From Gautieria morchelliformis (Eukaryota; Basidiomycota; Agaricomycetes; Gomphales; Gomphaceae), in assembly GCA_015179125.1 (NCBI GenBank), contig WHVA01000540.1, forward strand, positions 1-64,000: a stretch of 64,000 nt of DNA. The letters are read 5' to 3'. The notes beneath the pieces were generated by a model. It made no database searches. It had not been told where the DNA came from and saw nothing but the letters and a program-made list of their open reading frames with translations. The position numbers and the translations under genes are program-made. How positions within the stretch are numbered: the stretch's first letter is position 1; every line of letters starts with the position of its first letter. This document shows positions 31,131-43,010 of this stretch, in pieces.

Positions 31131-31530
31131 TGTAAGGGCAACCCTGGCTAGTTGTGGAGATCACACTACCACACAACTGACAAGGGGAAATCCAAAGAGA
31201 AAGGTCTAAGGACCCCCAATGTCAGTGAGCCCGTATTATACTACGCTGCGCAGCCAGGGACAACACTTGGCACCCGCCATCCACCCTGCATCTCCCTGAC
31301 CCTTGATCGACCCTTGATGCCACCTATTATGCGAGTCGCTTGATTTCCAACACTGTTCCGAGAGTGGAAGTCGGAAATTGGAGTGGAACTGGCGAGGTGA
31401 ACAAAACTGGTGGAAGTTCTCCGAGAAGCGGAATCATTTCCGAAAGCGGAGGCGGAGATGGAATCGGAACCGGAAGCGGAGTCGGAAATGGAGTCGGAAC
31501 TGGGAATGGAAAACAGGGTGTCCCCTGACA
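31131..31530 (-). repeat. LTR-A, 5' LTR of A2 (400 bp, internal deletion)
   Basis: Minus-strand TGTCAGGGG...CCCTTACA. It is about 85 bp shorter than the other copies. The block between two direct copies of CTGACAAGGGGAAATCCAAAG is gone, leaving one copy, which is a repeat-mediated deletion. The outer flank GCTGC (31,531-31,535) is the TSD in Gypsy-B gag. Confidence 0.93.
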
Positions 31531-33778
31531 GCTGCCTGATATAACGGAGTTTCACCTCGTCCAGCAGCTGTGGAACGGCGCGAATAGCTACCTGAGATTA
31601 GAATGGACGAAAGCGGGTATGTCTGACAAATACACGGACCTTGTAACCCTGGAAGAGGCTGCAGAGAGGTTTGAACAGGCGGAACACCTAAGACTTTACG
31701 AGGAGCGTAGGAACTCGCTGTGCCCCAAAGATGACTTCAAAAACACACCGAGAAAATGGGACGACTACCCGCGCCCGGACTCTGGAAGACAAAGATCAAA
31801 ACAGTCAGGGTCACGAACAGCAAGGAGCCCACAGAACTACCAACCGTTCAGTGCAAGGGGGCGGGACCGGGCGGTATCCCCAACCCGTAACAAGGCCAGG
31901 CCACGGCCTAGACAAAGCCCGCAACGCTCGAGAACGGCTCCTCAGCTAACCGAGGAGCTGAAGGACGACCTGAGAGCAAGGGGACTTTGCTTCCTTTGCA
32001 GGCAGCAAGGCCACCTCTCACGAGACTGCCCTGAAAGAACAAGCGTCCCGCGAACGAGGGACGGGAAACCACCAGGGGTACAGGCCGCCATGGTAAACAT
32101 GGGCGAAGACGTCGCAGACCTCGATAAGCTAGCAAAAGAAAATATTGAACTTCAGTTAAACATGATGGGGAATATGACGGAGGAAAATAATACCGGTGGG
32201 GCTTGGGACCAACCACAGAGCGTTTGGGACGAACTGGCGGACAGGCTATCATCGAGAGTATCCCTCGCAAACTGTGAAATGCCCACACATGTATCAATGA
32301 CTGGAAGATACACAATAGTCCCGGTAACCACTCACTCGGTACTCATAAATGACCGCATGTTCAACATGCAGTATATCATAAATAGTTCACGAATCCTGGA
32401 CAACCACTTTGACTGCGTGCAATGGTTAGAATTCGAGAATATCCGTCAACATGCAGAAATTCCGCCATACCTACTTCGTTATTCAGGAAACATGTGGGCA
32501 GACCCGCGCCGAACCCTACGTACGAATGCTACCGGTTCAAGATGGGACGGCGAATCCTGGTCTGACTTCGCAAACAACCCGAGAAGACTGAACAAACATC
32601 AGTTAGCCACTCAAGAAATAGAGAGGGCCGCTCACAACCGAAGGTGTGACGAACTCCAGGACAACCAAGAGAGCGCAAACAGCGGAAACGAATATGAGTT
32701 CTCGGAGGACAGAAGTGATGAAAATCTCTCACCGATAACGCACTCAATGAGAAACCTAATCCCGCAAGAAGAGAATCCCGGGGAGGAACCGCCAACTCTA
32801 ATATGGGACACCGACGGTGCGGACTACGACACTGAAGAATACGGGGAGGCCACAGAGGACATCTTAAAGAACGCTTCTGCTAGGCCAATGACCGACACAC
32901 GCGCTGTAAAATCAAGGGGAAAATTAGCAAAAACCCCACAGCAAACTCAAAAAATGGAACACAATGCCAGCAAGCCAAAAGACTTCAAAAGGGTAATACC
33001 CAAGGCAATCGTAGTAACAGCTAAAATAAATGGAAAGGACGTACGGGCGTTGTTAGACTCGGGCTCTCTGGCCGACTTCGTCTCCACGATGCTGGTGGAC
33101 CAGCTACACCTACCAGTGGAGCACCTAGCAAAACCCTTACCATGCCAATTGGCGGCATCGGGCTCGAGAACCATGATAACTTGCTCGACGACGGTGAATT
33201 TTGCCTATAATGAAATAAACGAACAGCGACGATTCGACATCATCAACCTCGAAAACTATGACATCATCTTAGGCACACCTTTCCTCTTTCAGCACAAGGT
33301 AATGCTGGGATTCAACCCAGCGAGGGTGTCAGGGGTATCCGCAATGTCGGAAAGATTAACAGGCCCGGACGTCGCTGAAATAAGCTCTATGGCAGCGGAC
33401 GTAGTAGAAGGAGGTTTAGAAAAACTACGCACCGAATTAAGGGCCTACGCGAATGACATATGCAAGCCAGCTGGCCAAACGCCGCTCCCTCCTCTACGAG
33501 AAATAAATCACACGATACCCATAATAGACGAAAATCTCACCTACTCATGGCGACCTTCCAAATGTCCCGAAGCGGTGAAACACCTTTGGAGAGAGAAACA
33601 GGACTCTTACCTAAGCACGGGGAGATGGCGTTTTAGACCTGGTCGAAACGCTGTACCGATGCTAATAGTATTAAAGAAACCTGGTGAAAACGGAGAAACC
33701 AGGATCAGAACGGTATTGGATAAAAGAGAACAAAATAAGAACACAAGGAAGCTGGCAAGCCCTCTCCCAAATATGTAG
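31531..33778 (+). pseudogene. Gypsy-B gag C-terminal half, protease, linker to RT
   Basis: Continues the gag left at 3,290 (LPDITEFHLVQQLW...). The zinc knuckle CFLCRQQGHLSRDCP lies at about 31,990. A long linker is followed by a protease with ALLDSGSLADFVSTM (D-S-G site) and NYDIILGTPFLF. The frame reaches 33,778, where TAG follows PLPNM; a CAG-to-TAG change is likely because the RT frame goes straight on. It lacks the gag N terminus because of the A2 insertion and the inversion. Confidence 0.88.
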
Positions 33779-36700
33779 ACAATACTCACAAACGTACTCC
33801 GACACCCGTACAGAACATTGATCGACGGAAGAGACGCCTACGAACAAATTCGTGTCGTAGACGAGGACGTGCACCGCACGACCTTTAACACACCAGACGG
33901 CATGATGGAAAGCTTGGTGATGCAGCAGGGCGATTGCAATGGCCCGGCCACATACCAAGCACTGATGAACCACATCTTCGGACCATATATCGGTATCTTT
34001 ATGGACGTCTACTTAGATGACATAATAGTGTACTCTAACACAATAAAAGAACACATAGAGCACTGTAAGCTAATAATAGATATTCTGAGAAAAGAGAAAC
34101 TATACCTGTCAACGCCTGACAAACTCCAGTTCTTTGCCAAAGAACTGAAGGTACTAGGTCACGCATAGACGCACGAGGACTAGTCATTGATCCGGAAAAG
34201 GTGGACAAAATTCTGTACTGGAAAACTCCACCAGGAAGGGATCAGCTCGCTGCCTTCATAGGGACTGTGAGTTACATCGCACCTAACTGCAAGGGGATCA
34301 GGACCCCGATGGGCGTCCTAATGGAGAGAACGGGGTCCACGTCGATATGGCGATGGGGCCCTACAGAGCAACGAGTGTTTGACGACGTAAAGAAAATTGT
34401 ACAAAACCATAGAAACTCACACAGAATTGCCCTGGACTACTCCGCCAACGCTCCACGAATAAACCTGGTATGCGACGCGAGTCTAGGAGGCGCGGGAGGC
34501 GTGGTATCACAGGGAAACGACCCAAAAACCGCGGCTCCAATAGCATTCTGGTCTGCAAAATTCAATCCTGCACAACAGAACTATCCGGTGCACGAAAGAG
34601 AATTATTAGCCATAGTAGAATCTTTGAAATCGTTCAGGCACTTACTTCAAGGGGTATGCTTCGGCATCTTTACAGACCATAAACCCCTGGAATATATCTT
34701 ATTTCAAAAAAATCTGTCAGCACGACAACACAGATGGATCGACGTACTAAGCGACTTCGATTTTGAAATAATATATATACCTGGAGAAGCGAACGTAGTG
34801 GCAGACGCGCTATCGCGAATGTATAACACAGAACCGGCAGGAATCGTAAGAGCGGCGTCGGAATACATAATTGAGGAAGACGTACCAACAACGATAACTG
34901 AAATAAGATGAAGACCCTGTTCTCTGAAGACCAGACACGAGGCCAACGCATCCTTACTGATGCACCTAAACGCAACCGGTATCGATGGTCGGCCAATAGG
35001 GAAAACACGAGCCGGTCGTACTATAAAACCGCCGAAACAGTACGACGATGCCAACGTAGCGGTAAAACCACTTACCACAAACCCCACCACAGAAACGGTC
35101 AGAGAGAGAAAGGCCCCCAGAGGGAAACGAAACTGGAGGGCGCAAAGAAAATCCTCTGACGCCCGCAACGTGGCCGCCCTATCCAATTCGGTCAAACCCC
35201 GAGCCGGGACGCCGGAAGAAGACACAGACCCGGAAATCGAAGCTCCTCAATTTAACGAGGATTTATGTGGCCGCACCATCCTTTGAAGAAATGATATCGA
35301 TGTTCGACCCCTCATTTAAGTTCCCGACTATTTTAAAGGAACAGTATCAAAAAGACAAAATTTTTAAAGGAATAATCGATAATTTACAACACCATGACAA
35401 TTTTCTAATGCAAGATGGCTTGCTTTACATCAAGATGAGTGGTGAACCGCGCCTCTGCATCCCGGATGGCGCCCACGGAAACAAAGGAATAAAAGAATGC
35501 GTAATATCACACGCGCACTCCTTATTAGCGCATCTAGGAAGCCGTAAGACGTACTATTACCTGCAAGATCACGTATGGTGAATCTATGCAGACACGAAGG
35601 TTTATTGTGAAAGCTGTCACATATGTGCCGTCGCGAAACTGGTAAACCAGAAACAGTATGGAAACCTGAAACCACTAAAAGTCCCAAACCGCCGCTGGCA
35701 GCAGATCGGTATTGACTTCGTGGGACCACTCCCGATATCCTGCAATAGAAGTGGCGAATTCGATATGATTTGCATAGTAATCGACCACTTAACTTCAATG
35801 GTACACCTCGCCCCATCAAAGCAAACATACGGTGCGAAACAGATCGCGGAGCTAGTGTTCGACACGGTTTACAAGCTACACGGTATCCCTGAGGTCACAA
35901 TTAGTGATAGGGACTCGCTATTCACATCAGCCTTCTGGGAAAGGCTACATACCCTGATAGGCGCTGAGTTGCGCATGTCCACGGCCTACCACCCGCAGAC
36001 AGACGGCGCAACAGAAAGGGCAAACAGGACGATTACGCAGATGCTCAGAATGGTGGTGGCGGCAGACCAAAAGGACTGGGTCTTGAAGCTACCCGCAATC
36101 GAGTTCGCATTCAACAGCACATGATCGGACACGGCAGGGTTTACTCCTTTCTTCCTGAACTTCGGAAGCCTACCAAGGCCGATGATATGGGACTCGGGGC
36201 GAGAACAGATGCCAGGAGTAAGGCGTTTTGCACAGAAACTGAAAGACGCCCTGATAACTGCACATGATTCAATTCTTACCCAGCGAGTGAAACAGACCTA
36301 CGCGGCTAACAGGAAGAGACGGCCCACCCCTTTCAAGGTAGGGGACCTAGTATACCTGTCAACAGTGAACCTGAAGCTCCCAAAAGGAAGGGCTCGTAAG
36401 CTATCACCAAAATACATAGGTCCCTACAGAATAACAAATGAGTTAGTAAAAGGATCAACTTACAAACTGGCCTTACCGAACGAGCTGCTAGCGCGCGACA
36501 TACACCCCATATTCCACGCTAACCTATTACGCATACATATCGCAAATGATGATCGACGTTTCCCAGGACGTGCCATGACACAGGTTACCGATCTAGGGGA
36601 CGCCCCGTTAGAATGGCACGTGAAAAGACTAGAAACGCACTGTAAGTCCGGAAAGGACGCCTGGTTCTGGGTCCTATGGCAGAGCAATGACAGAACATGG

Positions 36701-36898
36701 CTTCCCTTTGCGTCAGTAAAACATCTGGCAGCATTGGACGCTTACCTGGAGGAACAAGACATAGCTAGCATCGATGATCTGCCGAATGGCACCGGACAGC
36801 CCCCTCCGGACATCGAAACAAATATTGGACTTACCAGAATGGAAAAGCACTACGCCCACAATCGACAGCAACGCAATCACGCTGACAATACCGATTGA
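33779..36898 (+). pseudogene. Gypsy-B reverse transcriptase, RNase H, integrase and chromodomain-like tail
   Basis: RT continues with RTLIDGRDAYEQIRVVDED and the catalytic box MDVYLDDIIVYS. A frameshift near 34,165 precedes RNase H (LVCDASLGGAGGVV, IFTDHKPLEYIL, VVADALSRMY). The integrase zinc finger (HAHSLLAHLG...CESCHICAVAK) and DD-E core (QIGIDFVGPL, VTISDRDSLF, DGATERANRT) are all present. The tail WFWVLWQSNDRTWLPF resembles a degenerate chromodomain. TGA at 35,579 and 36,122 probably replace TGG; another frame break lies at about 34,911-35,270. The element is dead but well preserved. Confidence 0.88.
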
Positions 36899-37729
36899 CA
36901 GAGACATTCCCTATAAAAAGAGGGATAAGACAGGTCTGAAGCTGACAGTGACACTCACCCCTATGTCTGGCAAGGACACCCCACAACCCGCTGATGAATG
37001 AGCATTCGAAGCCGTGGTCCAGCAAATCATCAACAGCGTGGCCGAATTGGCCACTGGAACCGAAGAGGATATGCTGGACGCCGCCGACTAGATACCAGGG
37101 TTGGTACTCACTTTCTTTGCTGGATTCAGGGATAGGGTGTTGACCCCGCTGCACCCGTCCTGGCACCAGGGGACGTAGACACCTTCGACCACATGTCACC
37201 AAGCAGCTGCTGTGTTAGCCAACCCGAATGCCGAGGAAGCTGCAACCGAGGAAGTGCATGAGGTCTTGATTTACAAGAGCGTGCATTCCACATGGTCCCA
37301 TTAATAGCCCTGTACATACACACTGTACGCGTCACAGCGAAATGTCTCACTTAGTATATTCACATCTGATTCCTATAAATACTTATCCAGTAACAATGAA
37401 GTGCCGTGACGATCCCCCATCACACCGGCTAGTCACTGCACCCTGGTGACAACAAGCACACAGTTCGAAGAGGTGGGTATGCCTAAACCATATATATGCA
37501 AGTGGCTCGGTCAGTATCATGTCTGAGGGAGATTACAGGAGACGCAGTCACGGCAGTGCTGATGGCGTGATCGCACGGCCATGGTGAGTTGTATGGCCGT
37601 GGCATATATATATGAACCGAGCGGCACTACAATGAACATGTGGTTGGGTTAGAGCGAATGTGTATGTCACCATCAATCGGCATCCGTGCGGGCGGCGGGG
37701 TTAGATATCTCTGGCCGTGTACCTTGTAG
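36899..37729 (+). other. Gypsy-B 3' internal region, no gene recognised
   Basis: About 830 bp between the integrase stop and the polypurine tract. Contains a 63-bp segment (37,142-37,204) shared with 19,347-19,409. No long open frame with recognisable motifs. Confidence 0.55.
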
Positions 37730-37743
37730 CGAAGGAGGGCGAG
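37730..37743 (+). promoter_or_regulatory. Polypurine tract of Gypsy-B
   Basis: GCGAAGGAGGGCGAG directly before the 3' LTR start TGTAAGG. Confidence 0.75.
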
Positions 37744-38674
37744 TGTAAGGACCCGGGCTAGCTTACTAACGCCGAGCCCTTACAGACTCCGACCGACTAA
37801 AGATAGAATTAGAAAAACATATAAGATCAGAGGGTGACCTTAAATCCCCACCCCGACGCTTCAAACTCCGACACACCCCTCACCACCCACAAGGCTTCGT
37901 GTACATGAGTAATTAGAAACATACCAATTAAGAGATTAAAAAATTGTTCAGCGTAAATTTTACTGTTTCTCCCGGGCGCACGAAGAGGACCGACCATTCA
38001 CCGACCCTCCCCTCCCTCGCTACGCTTGGGGGTCCCCCGAACCGGGTCGGTTCAGGTCAGCACGCTAAAGCCTCGTTCGTGCATCCAAAATAGTATATGT
38101 GTATCGTGAATTTCATGACCAACAATTAAAATGCCACATTGAGTTATAGAAAGAAAGTAGAGAAAAAGCCAATAGGGCCACTGAACCATTTACAAAAATA
38201 AATGCAAGTGCCGAGAAAACATTTGCACTGACCAGGGCTCGAACCTACACCCAGCCTCACACAGTTAAAGACTTAACCACTATTAAGCCCACTTTATATC
38301 ACAACATACTCTATAAACATTATATATTCAGATCTGAGACACGTATAGTTACAATAAATGTAACATGTTTTAATCTTTCAGAATGTTTCTGACGCATTTT
38401 ATTGCCATTATATCATGTTTTTCTTTATACATAAACCTCATTGCGATGTGGAGAACTTACGCGAGCGTGTGCGTCGGAGTCCGAAGCGTCGCGTCGGGGT
38501 GGGGATTTAAGACTTTCCAAGATCAGACATATTTCATGTATATAATTTCGAGACTCTTAGCACCCACCTATCGAAGGTTGATTCAGACTGGTTACAACGA
38601 GTGCAATACCTCTTAAGAACTCGGTCTTCTCAGTCTGTCGCTAAATCTTTGAGCTCCGACTCACTTCCTTTACA
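37744..38674 (+). repeat. LTR-B, 3' LTR of Gypsy-B, interrupted by a MITE
   Basis: TGTAAGGACC...CTTTACA. Removing 37,831-38,518 and one 8-bp duplication gives a 236-bp LTR matching 5,071-5,306. Followed by TCATC (38,675-38,679), the TSD whose partner lies at 5,307-5,311. Confidence 0.93.
37831..38518. mobile_element. 688-bp hAT-like MITE with an 8-bp TSD and a tRNA-like B box
   Basis: Flanked by AAGATCAG (37,823-37,830 and 38,519-38,526). Subterminal inverted repeats share CTTAAATCCCCACCCCGACG. The 8-bp duplication fits hAT-type elements. On the minus strand near 38,240-38,275 is GTAGGTTCGAGCCC with an upstream TAGTGGTTAAGTC, resembling the B and A boxes of a tRNA gene, although no full cloverleaf forms. 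Confidence 0.75.
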
Positions 38675-38679
38675 TCATC

Positions 38680-38811
38680 CCAGTGATCCCACTCCCGAGC
38701 TCGATGATAGATGCACTCGCCGACTACTTCTCGCTCACCACGCCTCAACGCGAAGACTTTCACGAGCTTTTTGATGTACATCACTTCTTTTGGCTCTGGC
38801 CGGTTTCGTAG
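38680..38811 (+). pseudogene. Host gene, 3' part, downstream of the Gypsy-B insertion
   Basis: Continues the frame that starts at 5,453 on the minus strand: IPLPSSMIDALADYFSLTTP and EDFHELFDVHHFFW, stop TAG 38,809-38,811. A splice donor before the stop is possible, so more exons may follow. No family recognised. Confidence 0.65.
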
Positions 38812-39382
38812 GAGCAATGGATCAATGGGTAGCTTGATGCTTGACGCCTGGACTGTCGCTCAGAGTGACGACAGGCCAAAATGGGATCCGTGACGTGAGC
38901 AAATGGTCGTAATGCTACGGTAGCCGGATATTCTCGGGCTTCTGTGATTGTTCAAAGCATTGTTTCTAGATATTCTGGGCTAGAAGCGAGTGTTTACGCC
39001 TCGTGGTTAGTATCAGACACAATTATTGTAATTGCGACTGGACAGAATCGATCTGAACTTGGTCGAATGGTCAACGACTTGTACTGAATTCGCACATTGC
39101 CAGGTATAACACAATCGATAGTATGGTAAGATGGGCGTAATTTCTCCAAATAGGAGTGGATCCGGTGTCCCTTCCTTCTTCCTTTCTATCATTTACATTC
39201 AAATTTGGATTGATGAGATCATAGCCATCGTATTTGAAACCCAGCCGCTTACCTTGTCAGCTGATCTGTGAGTTGCCGGGTATCAACGCTTTTGACACGA
39301 TCGGATCGGCCTCAAGGTGACATCTGGGGAATGACCCAAGATATAAAGGAGAAGCGTTCGTTTCCCCTCCGCAACGTACTCC
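38812..39382. other. Intergenic; upstream region of the five-exon gene
   Basis: No LTR or coding structure seen in about 570 bp. Presumably contains the promoter of the gene starting at 39,383; no clear TATA box identified. Confidence 0.45.
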
Positions 39383-41013
39383 ATGACATCCCACACAAAC
39401 GGGCCATATGCCTCGGATGCCACAGCGTCCAACGCGGGAGTCTACGACACGACCGAGGGACTCAATTATCCCCAGACATGGCCGATCACCACGACGTCCC
39501 AGGTAGCCGCCTCCGCTCCATTCGAGTTGGCCGGTCCGAGCAACTATGCTCAGACTAGCTCGCCCTACGCACTGGACGTAGCAGTAGACACCTCAGTCCC
39601 CCCAGGTTGGACCGACAACATCGGTCAACGCTCTGAGTATGTTTCTCGAAGTTTGGTCAGATTGAAGAATAACTTACCTTGCTCACACACAGATACGTCC
39701 CGCTTCCGGCATCAGACAGGCCTGTGCCGCAGGTCCCACCATTTCTAGGCTATCACTTGGCCGCTCAGACACGCTCCGATCACAGGTAGATACAGGCATG
39801 CTATGTCGCGCTAGAACAGCATTGACTGTTCTCTCAAGCGGCCAACATGGATGGCGGCACTGCCCACCGCCGGTAGGCAATGTCCCACAGGTTTATGGCT
39901 ACCCGACCCCACCGCAGAACAACACATCATTCAGTACTGGCTCAACACATACAGATATTATGTTCGGGGCCGGGCGTCAGGACTTCAATGCTTGTGACCC
40001 CGTCAATAACGAAGAGCCTGTTGGGAATGCTCCTGGGTAGGCACATTGCCATCATGTGATACTAGAATATTACTCAACCTGTTCTTCAGCGGGCAGGAAG
40101 GGCTTTATTACCCGTTGCCGGTCCACGATTATCCTTCGCAACACCAGAGCGATGCATCACTCTCCGGCGGCTCAGGATATCTGCACCAATGTGCGAAGCA
40201 GAAATTTCTCCACAGATCTGACCTGGTTATAAGGGGTCAAGAGACTGGGCCCACTTTTCCACTGCAATACCGGTCATTTGAATCAGATCCAGCTCACATG
40301 GACTTTCACAGGTAGGCAGAGATTTTTTGTGTAATAGCACAACTCTGATTTAGTTCTTAAGCGGACAAAGATTTCGCAAGGAATTACCATACAGCAATGG
40401 TGCACCACCGCATCGGGAAATGTCCCCATATGATAGCGGAGGTAGCGACTATACAGGTGGTGGGCAGCGCATGTACGTGGCTTCCTGTATGTTTGACAAA
40501 TGGAGATATGACACTGACGCACGCTGCAGGCCCGCCATCCAAACTGAACATTTCGATTACAACCACGGGATGGCGTGGACCACCACGGCCATCCCACCGG
40601 CAGCAAATGCCAATTTGGATGTGGCGGGATCCCTGGCGATGCAGCCGTGTCCCGTACCCTCTTCGCCCACTCCAAGCCAACTACCGGAGTCCCCGGAGGC
40701 CGCCGACAATGGCACACCTGGCAATGACACACCTGGCGTTTATAACGTCAGGTTCCAGGCTGACTTGGGGCCCCGCGGTGCAATGAAGGAGAAGGTGTCG
40801 TGCCCCTTCGGGTGCAGAAGATACGGAAGATACGGTGGGCCAACTACGTTTAAGAATATATATTCCCTCCGGACACATCTTGTGAAGAGTTGCAAGAGGC
40901 CAGTAGGTAAACCGGAGACACCGCAGGACGTCTATGTCTTAGCCGAAAGCATCTGGGCAGCAGCTGAAGCTCGAGCAGCAGCTGAAAGAGCTCGAGCAGA
41001 GTCGCCGTCCTGA
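39383..41013 (+). CDS. Five-exon hypothetical protein with a C-terminal Cys/His finger (472 aa)
   Basis: Exons 39,383-39,636; 39,693-39,785; 39,839-40,036; 40,090-40,311; 40,362-41,013. All four introns are 50-56 nt, GT-AG and phase 2, and the joined frame has no stop until TGA 41,011-41,013. Exons 3, 4 and 5 all begin with a codon completed by C followed by GGN-CAR, giving (S/G)GQ; internal exon lengths are multiples of three, so exon duplication is likely. The N-terminal 350 residues are Pro/Ser/Tyr/Gly-rich and look disordered. The C-terminal part has CPFGCRRYGRYGG followed by SLRTHLVKSCKR, a possible C-x3-C...H-x4-C zinc site, and ends in an Ala/Glu/Arg helix. It may bind nucleic acid; no named family. 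The cleanest host gene in the window. Confidence 0.8.
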
Positions 41014-41599
41014 CGCTTTTAGCAAAGATTGATAGGGGGGTTTGTAATGAGCAACTTGGCCATATGATACCAAAATCATGTGCTGGTAGAAGGCACACGT
41101 TCCATACCGGGCATGTACGACTAGAAATTGAGAACCTGACACAAATTAGGCCTCACTGGAGCACAAGATGAGCGATTGAGAGTCGCCGGCAGCCGCCTCG
41201 ACGCATCACGCATGTTGCCTCTGATCGATTATCCACCCATACCCAGAATGCTCGAAATCCCTAAAAACAAACCAGATGGGTCACACTCAACTCGTCTTCA
41301 GAGCCATTGGCGGTATCTCAGCCAATTCTGCCGTCCATGGAGTACCTTACAGTCGTTTATTCCGACGTTTTAGTATGAAGCTTAAGGATATCCTGCGTGG
41401 ACGTGCCTGCGATCCATGGAACACACGGTTCTCAAAGCTGTTCCGTAGCCGCCACCTCTGACAGTCTATGCCACTCTATGACGCGGTAGTGTACGACTCC
41501 AACGACTCCATGGACGGACTCGATTATCCCTAGTTGCGGCATTAACGACGTCGAAGGTAACTGCCTCCAAGCCATCCTTCCCTTCGAACACTGATGGGT
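41014..41599. other. Intergenic, no gene supported
   Basis: Short frames on both strands without motifs; no repeat termini seen. Confidence 0.45.
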
Positions 41600-41630
41600 G
41601 TGGCTCATACACGCGATGTGTATGAGCCAC
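41600..41630. repeat. Perfect 13-bp hairpin, 5-nt loop
   Basis: GTGGCTCATACAC (41,600-41,612), loop GCGAT, and its exact reverse complement (41,618-41,630), just before a putative coding exon. Confidence 0.85.
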
Positions 41631-41640
41631 CAGACTACCA

Positions 41641-42383
41641 GTGCCGGGTCCGAGTAGATATGTTATGTATCGGCCCTGCCCATCGGACCCAAAGGTTACC
41701 AAATACAGCTTATTTGGAAATGTGTCAGCAGACACCATAACGCTGACAACGTCAAGGCGCGAGTTAATCTCCTGGGCTGGACACGCTGAAACGCAAGGCG
41801 AACCTCGAAAGTGCGTCTGGCACAGCACCGCGCCCATACTACTCGCTTACTTGTATTATAAGAGGTCGCAGGATCACCGAAACGTCGTAGACTCTCAATC
41901 AGCAGCGAGGACAGCGGGTCTTCAAGCTATACTTCAGATTCCTCTTCTTCAGATTCTTCCTCGGATTCTAGCTCCTTATCGTCCTCCAGTGATTCTGGTG
42001 CAGAAGATTCAAAGTTACTTCCTAGCTACAAGGTTTCAAATAATACATACCCTAACTCAAAAGGCGTTCCACATGCCATTAGACGGCAAGCTGCGTCTGT
42101 CGTTGTGACGTGAGTTGCTGCGTCTTATTTTGCTGTTAATTGACCTTTCCATGGAAGTAGCGGTGGCACGCAGCAGCCAACTGTACCGCCGCGCTTGGGG
42201 AAGCCGTCGACGCACTCAAGGAACAAGCGCAGGAAACTAAAACGCAAATATGCCACTGCTCAACCTTCAGCCCAGCCACTTCGGTCCCTCCGACCGACAA
42301 CGTCGGTCAAACTCGAGCTAAATTTCGCGCCCTTCATCAGTGACGTTCGGCCACACCCTGGCCAGGTCTGTCCTGTACTGTAG
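41641..42383 (+). CDS. Putative basic/serine-rich nuclear protein, exon borders partly known
   Basis: The second half is convincing. A frame with KRRRLSISSEDSG and a long Ser/Asp run ends at 42,109; then a 48-nt intron 42,110-42,157 (GTGAGT...GGAAG), and a last exon with THSRNKRRKLKRKY, stop TAG 42,381-42,383. Clusters KRRRL and NKRRKLKRK look like nuclear localisation signals. The first part (41,641-41,811, ending QGEPRK) is open but in another frame, so at least one more intron, perhaps from GTGCGT at 41,812, must connect them. Function unknown. Confidence 0.5.
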
Positions 42384-42439
42384 TACATACCGAGTATCGC
42401 ATCTTACTCACAGTCGACCTTTGATTCAGATCGAAGCCA

Positions 42440-43010
42440 GCCTCAAGCACCCTGCTTATCTCATCGTCTCTTGCCTCCTCAACAGCATCCCATGCCGATG
42501 AGGTCACCATCGCGGAGGATGCGGACGAGCTCCGACAAGATCGCTATTCACTCTGCACTGCACCCGAATGGATTGGGCCTTGTATCGAGGACGTTCTGAG
42601 CGCTGTGCGCACTGTCGAAATCGAGTGCAAGTGCGTGGTATATCTCCACTACCTCCGTACTCTGAACTTTTCGTTTCAACTACGGATAGTCCTCTTTGCG
42701 ATCCATCTACCTCACAAGTGCACCATGGTGGCAACTTCCAGGCGCTTGCTCTTACAACCGCTTTTGAGAAACTCGTCTTGCCATTTACCTCGCAAAAATA
42801 TTATCCGCGCAGGCGACGGAAGTACTTAATCCTGCTTTCAGCCAGGGTCTTTCCCCGAGCGTGGCAGCAACAGATCCCAGTTTGAACTACGATGCTAAAG
42901 CGAGTGTCGTCAATCTGTGGAGATTATTGCTGCCCTGGTCTTGGAGTTCAGGGCATGGATATTGCAATGGTATCCTACGTTAGTGAATTGGGGTGATTAG
43001 CGAGCAACAT
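42440..43010 (+). CDS. Possible further host gene, structure uncertain
   Basis: Coding-like stretches in several frames: [20 protein letters not shown] up to VEIEC near 42,630, a candidate 59-nt intron (GTGCGT...ATAG), and a last segment [20 protein letters not shown] ending TAG about 42,981. I cannot join them with confidence; either more introns are present or the gene is decayed. No family recognised. Confidence 0.35.

Larger units (their letters stand above)
24402..31530 (-). mobile_element. Gypsy-A copy A2, full-length but decayed chromovirus
   Basis: Both LTRs, gag, protease, RT, RNase H, integrase, chromodomain and polypurine tract are present in the order of a Ty3/gypsy chromovirus. 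It lies in Gypsy-B gag (GCTGC at 31,531). The left flank GCCAC belongs to LTR-E instead, because of the proposed inversion. Two copia solo LTRs interrupt integrase. One frameshift in protease and several CGA-to-TGA stops prevent expression of pol. Confidence 0.93.

Noticed and set aside
31908..32315. Minus-strand 135-codon frame within Gypsy-B
   Set aside because: Lies opposite the gag zinc knuckle and protease linker; no motif, no splice structure.
38216..38290. Functional tRNA gene
   Set aside because: A- and B-box-like motifs are present, but no complete acceptor or anticodon stem can be drawn, and it lies inside a MITE.
40491..40533. A 43-nt intron (GTATGT...CTGCAG) in the last exon of the five-exon gene
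   Set aside because: It looks good as a splice signal, but removal shifts the frame to an early TGA and loses the Cys/His finger; the unspliced frame is open and coding-like.
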